A stretch of 64,000 nucleotides of DNA from Nitrosococcus watsonii C-113 (GCF_000143085.1 NC_014315.1:372001-436000), one strand, 5' to 3'; counted from the stretch's first letter, positions 35,212-45,807 are shown. Numbers and translations are program-made. Notes: a model not told the origin generated them from the sequence alone.

Positions 35212-36717
35212 TTATGAAGCTTTCGCTTCTTGGGCGTGTTGAATAAGATACTGGGTGAGCAAAGGCACCGGACGCCCGGTTGCTCCTTTTTCCTTACCGC
35301 TGAGCCAGGCGGTGCCGGCAATGTCCAAGTGGGCCCAACGGAACTCTTCGGTAAAGCGGGCTAGGAAACAAGCCGCCGTAATGGAGCCGGCCTCCCGGCC
35401 ACCGATGTTGGCCATATCCGCAAAATTACTGTCTAGTTGCTGCTGGTAATCGTCCCAGAGGGGAAGCTGCCAGGCGCGGTCACCACTGGTTTGCCCAGCA
35501 GCAAGCAAACAATCCGCTAAGGGTTGATCGTTGCTCAGCAAGCCGCTGGCGTGGGCACCCAGGGCAATCACGCAGGCCCCCGTAAGGGTTGCTACATCAA
35601 TAACCACGTCGGGCCGGTAGCGTTTGCTGTAGGTCAGGGCATCGCAGAGAATCAAACGGCCCTCGGCATCCGTGTTCAGAACCTCGATGGTTTGGCCCGA
35701 CAAGCTGGTGAGTACGTCTCCCGGTTTGTTAGCCGCGCCGTCGGGAAGATTTTCCGAACTGGGTACAACGGCGATCACGTTGAGGGGCAATTCCAGTTCG
35801 GCACATGCCTTCATCGTCCCTAAAACGCTTGCCCCGCCACACATATCGTATTTCATCTCGTCCATGCGTTCCCCTGGTTTGATGGAGATGCCGCCCGCAT
35901 CGAACGTCAATCCCTTGCCTACCAGCACAATGGGTTTTTGCTTGCTAGGAGCGCCTTTATACTCCAGGATGATGAGCTTGGGCGGTTGTCGGCTGCCCCG
36001 GGATACGGCAAGCAGCGCCCCTAGGCCCAATTTTTCCATTTCGGCTTGCTCCAGAATTTTTGCTTTTAATGACTTGTATTCTTTAGCTAACCGGCGGGCT
36101 TCGTCGGCCAAATAAGTAGGTGTGCAGATATTCCCCGGCAGATTGCCCAAGTCTCGGGCCAAACTAACTCCTTTGGCAATGGCCTGACCCCACTGGATAC
36201 CCTGTTCCGCTAGTGGCTGTTGGGACCGTTGCTCCAATAGTAAAGTGAGCTTGGCGAGTGGTTTTTTTAAGGATTCTTTTTTACTCTTAGTATGTTCGTA
36301 ACGATACAAAGCCTGCTCGGCCGTTTCTACGATGAGCCGCGCCCATTGGGTAAGTTCCTCGTCCTTGGTCTTCGCTTCTAGCGGACAGACCATTGCCTCG
36401 GTGGCACCGCAGGTTTGCAGTGTTTTGACGGCGCTCGACCAGCTTTGGCGTAAATCCTTGGCCGTTACCTTGTCCTTCTGGCCGCAACCCATCAGTAGAA
36501 CCCGCTCGGCTTTAACTCCGGGGAGATTAAAAAGCAGAAGAGTTTGCCCCTTTTTGCCGGCAAAATCCCCTTGCTTGATAAGTCGAGACACATAACCTTC
36601 ACTAGCTTTATCAATTCGCTGGGCAGAGGGAGAGAGTTTTTCGTCTTCGTAGACGCCTACTACAAGGGCAGCAGTGCGTTGTTTTTCAGGTGTTCCACTG
36701 GTGGCGTGAAAATTCAT
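35212..36717 (-). CDS. pepA: cytosol (leucyl) aminopeptidase
   Basis: A 501-residue M17 metallo-aminopeptidase; in E. coli it also helps XerCD resolution as a DNA-binding accessory. The signature NTDAEGRL and metal ligands around VGKGLTFDAGGISIKPGERM, MKYDMCGG and VATLTGACVIALG are all present. The N-terminal domain has the macro-like fold region VERVLLMGCGQKD-type strand. First gene of the pepA-holC operon. Confidence 0.96.
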   Translation of the reverse strand: MNFHATSGTPEKQRTAALVVGVYEDEKLSPSAQRIDKASEGYVSRLIKQGDFAGKKGQTLLLFNLPGVKAERVLLMGCGQKDKVTAKDLRQSWSSAVKTLQTCGATEAMVCPLEAKTKDEELTQWARLIVETAEQALYRYEHTKSKKESLKKPLAKLTLLLEQRSQQPLAEQGIQWGQAIAKGVSLARDLGNLPGNICTPTYLADEARRLAKEYKSLKAKILEQAEMEKLGLGALLAVSRGSRQPPKLIILEYKGAPSKQKPIVLVGKGLTFDAGGISIKPGERMDEMKYDMCGGASVLGTMKACAELELPLNVIAVVPSSENLPDGAANKPGDVLTSLSGQTIEVLNTDAEGRLILCDALTYSKRYRPDVVIDVATLTGACVIALGAHASGLLSNDQPLADCLLAAGQTSGDRAWQLPLWDDYQQQLDSNFADMANIGGREAGSITAACFLARFTEEFRWAHLDIAGTAWLSGKEKGATGRPVPLLTQYLIQHAQEAKAS

Positions 36718-37225
36718 AACGACTCCTAGATAAAGGTTATTATTCGTATTCTGTTTTCACAGGAATAGATATTCAGGATGGTAAGTCATTTTAAAGGGAT
36801 TGACGACTCAAAACTCAAGCATTGATATTTCAATTTTTGGTGGAGCACGTTAGTTGGGCTTTATTTCATGTGGTGTAAATGAGTCGCTTTTGCTTGGAAG
36901 CTCAAATCGCGGATGCGGACACAGGACGCTTGCTCATTCTACGGCTGCTTGGTTTGAAACCGGAGGGTCCCGAGCGGCCCTTCCAAGTTTATCCAGCGCG
37001 GGAGGATTAGTAGGGAGGTCGATGAGGTAAGCTAGGTCCATATCCTTGGTGTTCGAGTTTTCCAATCCTCATATATCCGCATTTTGGCGCAGCGAGTTAA
37101 AAGTGAGTATCCATAAAAAAGGATACTCCTATAGGTTAAAATGGAATTTATTGAGGAGGAAGAGGATGGGAGCTAATCGAAGGCCATGCTGGTTCCCGTC
37201 CATCCATTAAAGTGCATAATTAGGG
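36718..37225. other. 508-bp intergenic region with small ORF and hairpin
   Basis: The region lies between pepA's start and the sspB stop. One small plus-strand frame, ATG 36879 to TAG 37010 (43 residues, MSRFCLEAQIADADTGRLLI, then LRLLGLKPEGPERPFQVYPA), has coding-like composition but I do not recognise it; there is no clear ribosome site. An 8-bp perfect hairpin GAGTATCC-ataaaaaa-GGATACTC lies at 37105-37128. The promoter of pepA should be close to 36720. Confidence 0.4.
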
Positions 37226-37630
37226 TTATTTCACGACTCGTAATGAGGGTTTGCGGCTTCCTTCATCTGGAGCAGGAGGAGGGGGCTCGCTGTCGTGATC
37301 GCCTTTCTGGAATGCCATCCCTTGCCCATTTTCTCGTGCATATATAGCAAGGGTAGCCTGGACCGGGAATAAGGCTTTGTAGGGAGTTCCAGAAAAGCGG
37401 GCAGAAAAGCTGATCCAATCGTTTTCTAGGCAGAGATTGCGAACTGAGTTTGGATGGATATTAAGAATAATTTTGCCCTCGGAGGCATGTTGTTGGGGAA
37501 TCTGAACACCGGGTAGCGTGGTATCCACCAGCAGGTGAGGAGTTAAATCATTATCAACAATCCACTGGTATAAAGCCCGAATGAGGTAGGGACGGTTTGA
37601 AGTCATGGGGTGATTAGGGTTATCGGCCAT
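37226..37630 (-). CDS. sspB: ClpXP adaptor SspB
   Basis: A 134-residue adaptor that delivers ssrA-tagged proteins to ClpXP. The folded domain shows SNRPYLIRALYQWIVDNDLT and HLLVD, then GKIILNIHPNSVRNL and ISFSARFSG; the flexible acidic linker and C-terminal XB-type tail GSRKPSLRVVK binds ClpX. It overlaps the end of sspA by 11 bases if ATG 37630 is used; ATG 37606 (MTSNRPYLI) is the start most relatives use. Confidence 0.93.
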   Translation of the reverse strand: MADNPNHPMTSNRPYLIRALYQWIVDNDLTPHLLVDTTLPGVQIPQQHASEGKIILNIHPNSVRNLCLENDWISFSARFSGTPYKALFPVQATLAIYARENGQGMAFQKGDHDSEPPPPAPDEGSRKPSLRVVK

Positions 37631-38279
37631 TGCTAGATAGTGTGCTGGTGGCTTTGGTTTGCATTGCTCGTTCAGCGGCGCTCAGGCTTTGTTGAAATGA
37701 ATTGCGGGCAAAAATACGATTAGCATAATCCCCCACAAGTTTGGCTTGGAGGGGGAGTTCAGTTTCCAGAGCGAGCAACCGCCATAGTAGAGGTGCCAAG
37801 GCGCAGTCTAATAGGGAAAATTCTTCATTCATGAAGAAGGGCGTTTTCTCGAAGGCCGGACTTAGTATGGTGAGATCTTCAATCAGCATTTTGCGCGTTT
37901 TAGACGATATATTAGGACGATGGGTTTTGGTACCGCCAAGTAAGCGGTACCAATCTTGATCGATACGGTGCAGCATGAGTCGAATTCGCGCTCTGGAAAT
38001 TGGATCTACGGGCATGAGGGGGGGATGAGGGAATCGTTCGTCGAAATATTCCATAATGACTCTTGAATCGTACAGCACTAGATCCCGGGCTACTAATGTA
38101 GGAGCAGAATTATGAGGATTAAGTCGAACCAAATCCTCAGGCAAGTTAGCTGGATCTATATCAATAATATCTGCGGAAATATTCTTTTCCGCGATGACAA
38201 TGCGAGTACGGTGACAAAACGGACACAAGGGATCCGAAAATAAGGCCGCTACAGAACGTTTACCAGGTGAAAGGGCCAT
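37620..38279 (-). CDS. sspA: stringent starvation protein A
   Basis: A 219-residue GST-fold RNA polymerase-associated regulator. The N-terminal thioredoxin-like domain reads RSVAALFSDPLCPFCHRTRI with CPFCH in place of a GST catalytic Ser/Cys pattern, followed by DLPEDLVRLNPHNSAPTLVA and DSRVIMEYFDERFPHPPLMP. Linked to sspB and downstream of petABC, the standard gammaproteobacterial order. Confidence 0.93.
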   Translation of the reverse strand: MALSPGKRSVAALFSDPLCPFCHRTRIVIAEKNISADIIDIDPANLPEDLVRLNPHNSAPTLVARDLVLYDSRVIMEYFDERFPHPPLMPVDPISRARIRLMLHRIDQDWYRLLGGTKTHRPNISSKTRKMLIEDLTILSPAFEKTPFFMNEEFSLLDCALAPLLWRLLALETELPLQAKLVGDYANRIFARNSFQQSLSAAERAMQTKATSTLSSNGR

Positions 38280-38446
38280 AAAAGCTTATCTACCCTATTA
38301 TTTCCGCGAACAACCCGATGAATTTTTGACGGAGAATTGCTCACGCCAAAGTGGAGATTCTGACGTGAGCTCTTCTTGTGTCCCCCAGAAAAATACTTTC
38401 AGCCTTGCCGACAGATAAGCGACTGAAGATTGTCTAGAGATTCCTC

Positions 38447-39169
38447 TCAATGAATATTTTTCCAGTATTCCTTTTTAAGGAAATAGGCGACACCACAAAA
38501 TAGCGCAATATAAAGCAGAACCCAAGGACCGAGTTTTTCCCGCTCAAGCCGGGCAGGTTCACCCATATAGGTCATAAAGTTGACTAAATCATCCAGCATT
38601 TTCTCGTACTCGCTGGCACTTAGGGTACCCGCAACCGTCAATTCAAGCTTTGTACTGTGGGTTTTGCCGTCTTTATCCACGAGCTCTTGCCAGCCTTGCA
38701 GAGGCCACAAAACATGGGGCATGGCTGTATCCTTGAATACCAAATTATTGACGCCGTTAGGGCGGCTAGGATCCAGGTAAAAAGTTCGCAGATAAGTGTG
38801 CAGCCATTCAGGACCTCGGGAGCGAGCAACCAAAGTCAAATCCGGTGGGGTCACGCCAAACCAGCGTTCAGAGTCCTTGGGCTGCATTGCAATGGTCATG
38901 GGATCGTGGATCTTATTGGTGGTGAACATCAGGTTATCGGTGACCTCCTGCTCGGTCAGGCCGAGATCCTGCGCCATGCGGCTATAGCGCATATATTTGG
39001 CCGAGTGGCAGCTAAGGCAATAATTCACAAATACCTGAGCACCCCGTTGTAAAGAGGCCTTATCATTAACATTTATCTCCACGGTATCGAGAGGGTAGTT
39101 GCTTGATGAGGCCCAAGCCAAGGAGGTCGATGAGATAAAAAGGAGTAAACACGTCGTCATTCTTTTCAT
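38447..39169 (-). CDS. petC: ubiquinol-cytochrome c reductase cytochrome c1
   Basis: The 240-residue membrane-anchored c-type cytochrome of the bc1 complex. It has a signal peptide (LLLFISSTSLAWASS), the heme motif CLSCHSAKYMRYSR near residue 52, and a C-terminal anchor (LLYIALFCGVAYFLKK). The distal Met ligand is expected in the TAMPHVLWPLQGW region. It overlaps cytochrome b by four bases (ATGA). Confidence 0.95.
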   Translation of the reverse strand: MKRMTTCLLLFISSTSLAWASSSNYPLDTVEINVNDKASLQRGAQVFVNYCLSCHSAKYMRYSRMAQDLGLTEQEVTDNLMFTTNKIHDPMTIAMQPKDSERWFGVTPPDLTLVARSRGPEWLHTYLRTFYLDPSRPNGVNNLVFKDTAMPHVLWPLQGWQELVDKDGKTHSTKLELTVAGTLSASEYEKMLDDLVNFMTYMGEPARLEREKLGPWVLLYIALFCGVAYFLKKEYWKNIH

Positions 39170-40392
39170 TTTGAGGTCACCCTTTCCGGAACGGGTTTGG
39201 TTTTATCCATCTTGGTATAGATTGGCATTAGCAAAAAGAAAGAGAAATAAAGTATTGAAAATACCCGGGCAAACATGGTCATTACCGGGGTGGCCGGTTG
39301 GGTACCCAGGTAGCCTAGTCCCAGAAAGCTAATGACGAAGATTCCGATGGCAGCCTTATAAAGCCATCCTCGATAACGGATGGACTTGACCGGGCTACGA
39401 TCCAACCAAGGCAGAAAAAACCATAGAAAAATAGCGGCATCCATAGCGAGGACGCCTAGTAATTTATCGGGTACTGATCGCAATATGGAGTAGAAGGGGG
39501 TGAGGTACCACAGGGGCCTGATATGTTCAGGTGTGGCGAGTGGGTTAGCGGGTTCAAAGTTGTCATGTTCTAGAAACCAGCCACCAAAACCAGGAGCATA
39601 GAAAATGACCCAGGCAAATAGGAGTAGAAATACCCCAACCCCCCACAGATCCTTGACTGTGTAGTAAGGATGGAAGGGAATGCCGTCGAGAGGAACACCT
39701 TTGGGGTCCTTTTTCTCTTTGATTTCCACTCCGTCCGGATTATTGGAACCTGTTTGATGTAAGGCAATAATATGAGCGACAACCAACGCAAGCAGCAATA
39801 GAGGCATCAGAAACACATGGAAGGCGAAGAAACGGTTTAGGGTCGCATCGGAGACCACAAAATCGCCTCGGATCCATTCGGATAAGCCGTCACCAATGAT
39901 CGGAAAAGCTCCAAAGAGGGAGATAGTAACTTGAGCGCCCCAGTACGACATTTGCCCCCAGGGCAGCAAGTAACCCATAAAAGCTTCTGCTATCAGGGTA
40001 AGGTAGATAAGCACACCAATAATCCATATTAATTCCCGGGGCTTTTTATGTGAACCGTAAATGACTCCCCGAAACATATGGAGGTAAATCAAAATGAAGA
40101 ATGCCGAGGCCCCGGTAGAATGCATATAGCGGATCAACCAGCCCCATTCCACATCCCGCATAATATATTCAACGGAGCCGAAGGCGAGATCAGCCGCCGG
40201 CTTATAATGCATGGTCAGGAAGAGTCCGGTAAGTAACTGGATAACCAGCACCAGCATGGCCAAAGAGCCAAAAAAATACCAAACGTTGAAGTTTTTTGGT
40301 GCGTAATATTCCGATAAATGCTCTTTCCATGGCTTGGAAATGGGAAGGCGGGTATCAATCCAGGTAAAAATTTGATTTATTGTGTTTTTCAT
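39166..40392 (-). CDS. petB: ubiquinol-cytochrome c reductase cytochrome b
   Basis: The 408-residue core subunit of the bc1 complex. Eight helices, with bis-heme His pairs in RYMHSTGASAFFILIYLHMF and FFAFHVFLMPLLLLALVVAHI, the quinone-binding GYLLPWGQMSYWGAQV motif and the PEWY-equivalent region PLWYLTPFY. It lies between the Rieske gene (1-bp overlap, TAATG) and cytochrome c1 (4-bp overlap). Confidence 0.97.
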   Translation of the reverse strand: MKNTINQIFTWIDTRLPISKPWKEHLSEYYAPKNFNVWYFFGSLAMLVLVIQLLTGLFLTMHYKPAADLAFGSVEYIMRDVEWGWLIRYMHSTGASAFFILIYLHMFRGVIYGSHKKPRELIWIIGVLIYLTLIAEAFMGYLLPWGQMSYWGAQVTISLFGAFPIIGDGLSEWIRGDFVVSDATLNRFFAFHVFLMPLLLLALVVAHIIALHQTGSNNPDGVEIKEKKDPKGVPLDGIPFHPYYTVKDLWGVGVFLLLFAWVIFYAPGFGGWFLEHDNFEPANPLATPEHIRPLWYLTPFYSILRSVPDKLLGVLAMDAAIFLWFFLPWLDRSPVKSIRYRGWLYKAAIGIFVISFLGLGYLGTQPATPVMTMFARVFSILYFSFFLLMPIYTKMDKTKPVPERVTSK

Positions 40393-40997
40393 TAGGTTGC
40401 CTCACTTGGGGATTCGCCAATCCGCAGGCGGTTTTCAGCAAGAAAGCGATAGGGTGGCACCTCTAAATTGGTAGGGGCTGGAACTCCATCATAAACTCGC
40501 CCCGACAGATCAAAACGAGAGCCATGGCAAGGGCAGAAAAAGCCGCCTTGCCAATCAGGTCCTAAGTCCTCTGGGGCAACCTCTGGACGGAAGCTCGGGG
40601 AACACCCCAGGTGGGTGCAGATCCCGATAACCACTAAAAGTTCAGGTTTAATGGAACGGTAGATGTTTTCAGCGAAGGGGGGTTGTTGACTTTCTACTTC
40701 GCTTTGAGGGTCCCGGAGTATATCCTCTTCAGTTAGCGCTTCTATGCTTTCCAATTCTTCTGGGGTCCGGCGGAGGATCCAGACCGGTTTGCCACGCCAT
40801 TCGACGGTCATGATATGGCCTGGCTCAAGGTTGCTAATATCGACTTCCACAGGGGCCCCCGCGGCTTGCGCCCGTTCGCTAGGCTGCATAGATTTAACGA
40901 ACGGCACTGCTGTAAAGCCCATGCCTACACCTCCAACTACTGTAGTGGCCGCTGTTAAAAAGCGGCGTTTGCCCTGATCGACGCTATCTGTGCTCAT
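40392..40997 (-). CDS. petA: ubiquinol-cytochrome c reductase Rieske iron-sulfur protein
   Basis: The 201-residue Rieske protein that passes electrons to cytochrome c1. A twin-arginine-like signal anchor ([20 protein letters not shown]) precedes the [2Fe-2S] domain, whose ligand loops are CTHLGCSP and [12 protein letters not shown]. First gene of the pet operon; the upstream region to 41241 should hold its promoter. Confidence 0.97.
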   Translation of the reverse strand: MSTDSVDQGKRRFLTAATTVVGGVGMGFTAVPFVKSMQPSERAQAAGAPVEVDISNLEPGHIMTVEWRGKPVWILRRTPEELESIEALTEEDILRDPQSEVESQQPPFAENIYRSIKPELLVVIGICTHLGCSPSFRPEVAPEDLGPDWQGGFFCPCHGSRFDLSGRVYDGVPAPTNLEVPPYRFLAENRLRIGESPSEAT

Positions 40998-41241
40998 ACT
41001 TTTGCTCCCTTAACTAAAGCCAATGAATCAGAATGTTATGTAATATAGTTGTTTGAATGAGCGCCTTGGCAAAACTTTTAAGGGGTTTAATTGCTGATGC
41101 CCTCGTTTTATCTTGCTAGGCTGCTCTAAGAATATTATGCATAGATGTATAATAAGAAGTTCGGAGCGTCGTTTGCATCGCGCAATTCTAACACAAAGAA
41201 CCTAAAAATTTCGTAGTGTTAATGATGGTGATTAAGAAGAT

Positions 41242-41541
41242 TTAGGCTAGTGGAACGGCAATGATACCGCTAATGAAGATGTCGTCAAATGTCCCTTGTT
41301 GCCGATCAAAGTTATCGGCGTGCCCATTTGGCGGTATATTCTCAAGATGCAGGATATTCTCTCCTAAATAGAACGCCCGAGGTTCCGGCAATATAATAGG
41401 CTGGCGGTGCCCGGTACTCAGGAGTGTGCTCGCCTGCGCGTAAGCGCGGTGATAAAAATGGGCATTCCAGCCCTGTTCCAGGCACCAGTCGGTTACACAG
41501 GCTAACCAGGTAGCCCTAGAATCGGCTGGCTTAACTCCAGG
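41242..41541 (-). pseudogene. open frame without a start codon, gene fragment
   Basis: From a TAG at 41542-41544 the minus strand stays open for 99 codons to TAA at 41242, with coding-like composition (RATWLACVTDWCLEQGWNAH, then FYHRAYAQASTLLSTGHRQP and PRAFYLGENILHLENIPPNG), but there is no ATG, GTG or TTG in the first half. It therefore looks like the 3' part of a lost gene. I do not recognise the family. It lies between petA and fmdB. Confidence 0.5.
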
Positions 41542-41907
41542 CTATTATTTTGAAATAACATAGAGGGAGAAAGCTCCAGCTTTTCCATGGCTAGGGTCTA
41601 GGCACTGATCGGGTAGAAGAGTATTACCGCTGTATTGGAGTAAATTGAGTCTGGGGAAATTTCATTATTTAAAGCTTGAACCGTAACATCTGCCCTTTGA
41701 TCGAAACGTTATTGAAATGAGGAGTGATTACCTCCATATTAGCCAAACGAGCTAATTAAGGGGTTAAAAATGTTTTATGTATTGAGCTTAATTTTTAGCC
41801 CCAAGGTATCTATTTTACAGGGCTCTCGGGTGGGAGAGTGTCGTTTCGCGCTACACTCTTCCGAGAAAATATTAAACATTAGTTTAATTCCAAGGAAGTT
41901 TTGTACC

Positions 41908-42234
41908 ATGCCGATCTATGAATATCGCTGCCAAGCCTGTGGCCATAAAATGGAGTTGCTACAAAAGATAACTGAAGAGCCATTACTTCGGTGTCCCTCT
42001 TGTGGTAAGGAACAATTGCGTAAGCTGGTATCCGCTGCCGGATTTCGGTTCAAAGGGGGCGGTTGGTACGAAACTGATTTTAAAAGCGGCAATAAGCGAA
42101 ACTTGGCTGCTTCCAGTGACGACTCTAAGGAAAGTTCAAACAAGAAGGAAGGTCCCAGCCAGGGGAAGGATAAGCAGGAAAAAACTTCCGGGACTGATTC
42201 CAAGTCTACAGGCGATGCCGCCGCTACCGGCTAA
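41908..42234 (+). CDS. FmdB-family zinc-ribbon protein
   Basis: A 108-residue protein starting MPIYEYRCQACGHKMELLQK, followed by RCPSCGKEQLRKLVSAAGFR and FKGGGWYETDF, the universal FmdB/regulatory zinc-ribbon pattern with two CxxC pairs. The C-terminal 45 residues are a low-complexity Lys/Ser/Glu tail. ATG 41908 is chosen because it begins the motif; the upstream in-frame extension to 41770 is not coding-like. It is directly upstream of aspS, the common neighbourhood. Function unsettled in the family. Confidence 0.9.
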   Translation: MPIYEYRCQACGHKMELLQKITEEPLLRCPSCGKEQLRKLVSAAGFRFKGGGWYETDFKSGNKRNLAASSDDSKESSNKKEGPSQGKDKQEKTSGTDSKSTGDAAATG

Positions 42235-42412
42235 GGTCTCTAGCCTAAATAGGCTGCTGTCCTTGAGGGATTGTTGGGATGATTCCTTAACCAGCTTTGG
42301 AATCTAGATCTTAAAAAATTAAGTCGTTGAATTTAATTTATATTTAGATTGACTGCAATTCAATAAATGAGTAACTTTCAAAGCTTTTCCAATAGTCTCT
42401 AAGGATTTTTTC

Positions 42413-44200
42413 ATGCGTAGCCACTATTGCGGCGAACTTTCCGAGGACCATCTTGAGCAGAGCGTCACTTTATGCGGCTGGGTAAACCGCCGCCGAGACC
42501 ATGGTGGGGTAATTTTTATTGATCTTCGTGATCGGGAAGGTCTCATTCAATTGGTTTTTGATCCAGAGTATTCTCCGGAAAGCTTTAGGCATGCCGAACA
42601 GATACGGAGTGAATATGTGCTTCAGGTCAAGGGCCGGGTACAGCACCGGCCGGAGGGCACTGAAAACCCAGATCTCAAGACGGGCCAAGTGGAAGTATTA
42701 GGCCAGGAGCTCATTTTACTTAATGCTTCGGAAACGCCGCCTTTTCCAGTGGATGAAAAATTAGAAGTGGGCGAAGACATCCGGCTGCGCTATCGTTATA
42801 TTGACCTCCGACGGCCAGAAAGCCTGCAGCGTCTGCGGCTTCGTTCCGCCATTATTCGGCAATTGCGCAAGTTTCTGGATGAGCGAGGTTTTCTTGACAT
42901 TGATACGCCCATTCTTACACAGTCAACTCCCGAGGGTGCCCGGGATTTTTTGGTGCCAAGCCGTACTCATCCCGGCCAGTTTTTTGCCCTGCCTCAGTCC
43001 CCCCAGTTATTTAAACAGCTCCTCATGGTTGCTGGGGTGGATCGCTACTACCAAGTGGTACGCTGTTTTCGCGATGAAGATCTGCGGGCCGATCGCCAAC
43101 CGGAGTTTACGCAACTTGACATAGAGGCATCCTTTCTTCACGAGGAAGCCCTTATGGCGTTAATGGAAGAGATGTTCAAGGAGCTGTTTGCCACGGTATT
43201 AGAGACACCCCTCCATACCCCGTTTATTCGGATGCCCTATGCCGAAGCTTTGGCCTGTTTTGGTTTGGACAAGCCGGACTTACGTATTCCCCTGCGATTG
43301 GTGGAAGTGGGGGATTTGATGAAAACGGTGGATTTTAAGGTTTTTGCCCAGCCAGCCCAGAATCGGGATGGGCGAGTCGCCGCATTGAGATTGCCCGGCG
43401 GCGGCAAGCTTAGCCGTAAAGAAATTGAAGATTATACTCAATTCGTGGCTATCTATGGTGCCAAGGGTTTGGCTTATATTAAAGTGATTGAGCGCAGCCG
43501 CGGGCGAGAGGGATTACAGTCCCCTATCCTCAAGTTCTTGCCTGATGAAGTGATTGGAGCCATGTTGGAACGAATAGGCGCCGAAAATGGAGATATTGTA
43601 TTTTTTGGTGCTGATAAAGCGTCCATCGTTAATGAATCCCTTGGGGCCTTGCGGGTGAAATTAGGCCATGATCATGGCTTGGTAGAGCATGGCTGGAGTC
43701 CGCTATGGATCATAGATTTTCCTATGTTCGAGTGGAATGAGGATGACGACCGTTGGCATGCCTTGCATCACCCTTTTACTGCTCCCAAGGAAGAAGATCT
43801 CTCCTTGCTGGAGCAGAATCCGGGGGCTTGCCGCTCCCGTGCCTATGATTTAGTACTCAATGGTACCGAGGTGGGCGGAGGATCTATCCGTATTTCCCAG
43901 GCCCAAGTGCAGAGTCAAGTGTTTCGCTTGCTAGGTATTGGTGATGAGGAGGCCCAGGATAAGTTTGGGTTTCTTTTGGACGCGCTGAAATATGGCTGCC
44001 CGCCCCATGGTGGGATTGCGTTTGGTTTGGATCGGCTGGTCATGCTGATGACTGGAAGCGCCTCGATCCGGGAGGTCATCCCGTTTCCCAAGACCCAGAC
44101 AGCGGCTTGCCCGCTTACCGGCGCACCAGGTCAGGTTGCGGAAGCGCAGTTGCGAGAGCTGGGGATTGGGGTACGCAGGCCGCCTTCTGATAAAACCTAA
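42413..44200 (+). CDS. aspS: aspartyl-tRNA synthetase
   Basis: A 595-residue bacterial-type class II synthetase. The OB-fold anticodon domain ([20 protein letters not shown]) is followed by class II motif 1, motif 2 ([20 protein letters not shown]), a GAD insertion domain in the middle ([12 protein letters not shown]), and motif 3 ([11 protein letters not shown]). Length matches the long bacterial form. Downstream of fmdB. Confidence 0.97.
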   Translation: MRSHYCGELSEDHLEQSVTLCGWVNRRRDHGGVIFIDLRDREGLIQLVFDPEYSPESFRHAEQIRSEYVLQVKGRVQHRPEGTENPDLKTGQVEVLGQELILLNASETPPFPVDEKLEVGEDIRLRYRYIDLRRPESLQRLRLRSAIIRQLRKFLDERGFLDIDTPILTQSTPEGARDFLVPSRTHPGQFFALPQSPQLFKQLLMVAGVDRYYQVVRCFRDEDLRADRQPEFTQLDIEASFLHEEALMALMEEMFKELFATVLETPLHTPFIRMPYAEALACFGLDKPDLRIPLRLVEVGDLMKTVDFKVFAQPAQNRDGRVAALRLPGGGKLSRKEIEDYTQFVAIYGAKGLAYIKVIERSRGREGLQSPILKFLPDEVIGAMLERIGAENGDIVFFGADKASIVNESLGALRVKLGHDHGLVEHGWSPLWIIDFPMFEWNEDDDRWHALHHPFTAPKEEDLSLLEQNPGACRSRAYDLVLNGTEVGGGSIRISQAQVQSQVFRLLGIGDEEAQDKFGFLLDALKYGCPPHGGIAFGLDRLVMLMTGSASIREVIPFPKTQTAACPLTGAPGQVAEAQLRELGIGVRRPPSDKT

Positions 44201-44357
44201 CTCATTGAATGTTATTAACCTATCATTGAAGAGCCACAATTTTTAATCCAAGGGGAAACCTCTTGTAGTAAGGTAGGGGCTACCCAGCAGCTATAATTCT
44301 TTAGTAAAATAGTAAAGTATTTATTACTTACTGCTTTTATAGCGAGGACTATGAGAG

Positions 44358-45455
44358 ATGGCCGAAGCAGCAGTCATTCAGAGCTATATTGATCTGCGCG
44401 ATAGTGAATGTGAAGCGCGGGTTGCCAAAGCCAAGGCGGCTTTAGGCGCTCAGGTCGTTATTCTTGGACACCATTATCAACGGGAAGAAGTGTTCCGGTT
44501 TACTGATTATGCTGGTGATTCCCTGAAATTATCGCGCCAGGCCGCTGCTTCAGAAGCTAAATATATCGTTTTTTGTGGTGTTCATTTTATGGCCGAAGTG
44601 GCAGATATTCTATCCCGCCCCGAGCAAATCGCTATTCTCCCCGATATGGCGGCAGGCTGTGCCATGGCTGATATGGCCGATCTTGCTAAAGTGGAGCGGG
44701 CCTGGCGGGAGCTAGGCCAGATTTTGGAGCCCGAGCAGGAGGTGACCCCGGTTACCTATATCAACTCTGCTGCTAACCTCAAGGCTTTTTGCGGCCGTCA
44801 CGGAGGCATCGTCTGTACTTCAAGCAATGCTGAGGCCGTGCTAAATTGGGCCTTTGACCGCCGTGAGAAGGTGTTGTTTTTTCCTGATCAGCACTTGGGG
44901 CGCAATACCGCCTACCGTATGGGCATTCCCCTAGAGGAAATGGTGGTTTGGAATTTTAATCGGCCCAATGGGGGGTTGACGCGGGAGCAAATCCAGGAAG
45001 CACGGATCATTCTATGGCAAGGGTTTTGTTCAGTGCATCAAATGTTCCAGCCAGAGCATATTGATCGTTTTCTGGCCCGTTACCCGGATGCGAAAGTTAT
45101 TTCTCATCCTGAAAATAGTTTCGAGGTCTGCCAGAAATCCCATTACGTTGGCTCGACTGAATACATTATTAAAACTATCCGGGAGGCAGAACCAGGTACC
45201 CGCTGGTTGGTGGGAACCGAGCTTAATTTAGTGAATCGCCTCCATGAGCGTTACAAAACCGAAGGTAAATCCATCCACTTTATGTCACCGACGGTATGTA
45301 TGTGTTCCACTATGTTTCGGATTGACCCCCAGCATTTAGCCTGGAGCTTGGAAAATCTGCTCTCTGGCCAGGTGGTGAATCAAATTAAGGTGCCAGAAGT
45401 TGAGGCGGAGTTTGCTCGTTTGGCTTTAAGTCGTATGCTGGAGGTCTCTCCCTAA
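44358..45455 (+). CDS. nadA: quinolinate synthase
   Basis: A 365-residue [4Fe-4S] enzyme that condenses iminoaspartate with dihydroxyacetone phosphate in NAD synthesis. The three cluster cysteines lie in CGVHFMAEVADIL, HGGIVCTSSNAEAVLNW and SPTVCMCSTMFRIDP; substrate contacts are in GHHYQREEV near the start and TDYAGDSLKLS. Long-type NadA. The following small zinc-finger gene is 58 bases away on the same strand. Confidence 0.96.
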   Translation: MAEAAVIQSYIDLRDSECEARVAKAKAALGAQVVILGHHYQREEVFRFTDYAGDSLKLSRQAAASEAKYIVFCGVHFMAEVADILSRPEQIAILPDMAAGCAMADMADLAKVERAWRELGQILEPEQEVTPVTYINSAANLKAFCGRHGGIVCTSSNAEAVLNWAFDRREKVLFFPDQHLGRNTAYRMGIPLEEMVVWNFNRPNGGLTREQIQEARIILWQGFCSVHQMFQPEHIDRFLARYPDAKVISHPENSFEVCQKSHYVGSTEYIIKTIREAEPGTRWLVGTELNLVNRLHERYKTEGKSIHFMSPTVCMCSTMFRIDPQHLAWSLENLLSGQVVNQIKVPEVEAEFARLALSRMLEVSP

Positions 45456-45513
45456 AGCAGGTAATATCCTTTTTACTTTATATGTAATTGTGAAAACAAG
45501 CTTATAGGACTAT

Positions 45514-45735
45514 ATGGTCGTGAGCGAAACAACAGCCCCGAACACCGCCTCTTCTTCTATTCCAGCTAACGAAGCCTGCCGTTATGAAGTGACGCGGGCG
45601 GATTTACCTTTGTCTTGCCCCATGCCCTCTATGGTGCTATGGAACTCCCATCCCCGAGTTTATCTCCCCATTGAAGAAACGGGATGGGAGCGTTGCCCTT
45701 ATTGTGGGGCGGTTTATGTACTCAAGGAGGAGTAG
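45514..45735 (+). CDS. zinc-finger (CHCC-type) small protein
   Basis: A 73-residue protein with one zinc site built from Cys in LPLSCPMPS, His in SHPRVYL, and the pair CPYCGAVYVL near the C-terminus. This is the zf-CHCC (NDUFS6-like) pattern seen in a widespread small protein of Proteobacteria. It is probably co-transcribed with nadA. Function unknown. Confidence 0.8.
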   Translation: MVVSETTAPNTASSSIPANEACRYEVTRADLPLSCPMPSMVLWNSHPRVYLPIEETGWERCPYCGAVYVLKEE

Positions 45736-45807
45736 AAAGCCGTTTTAAATATGTTTAAACATGCCCCGGCGCCGGCAGCCTTGAGGGCTATGGAGAAACA
45801 GATCTAG

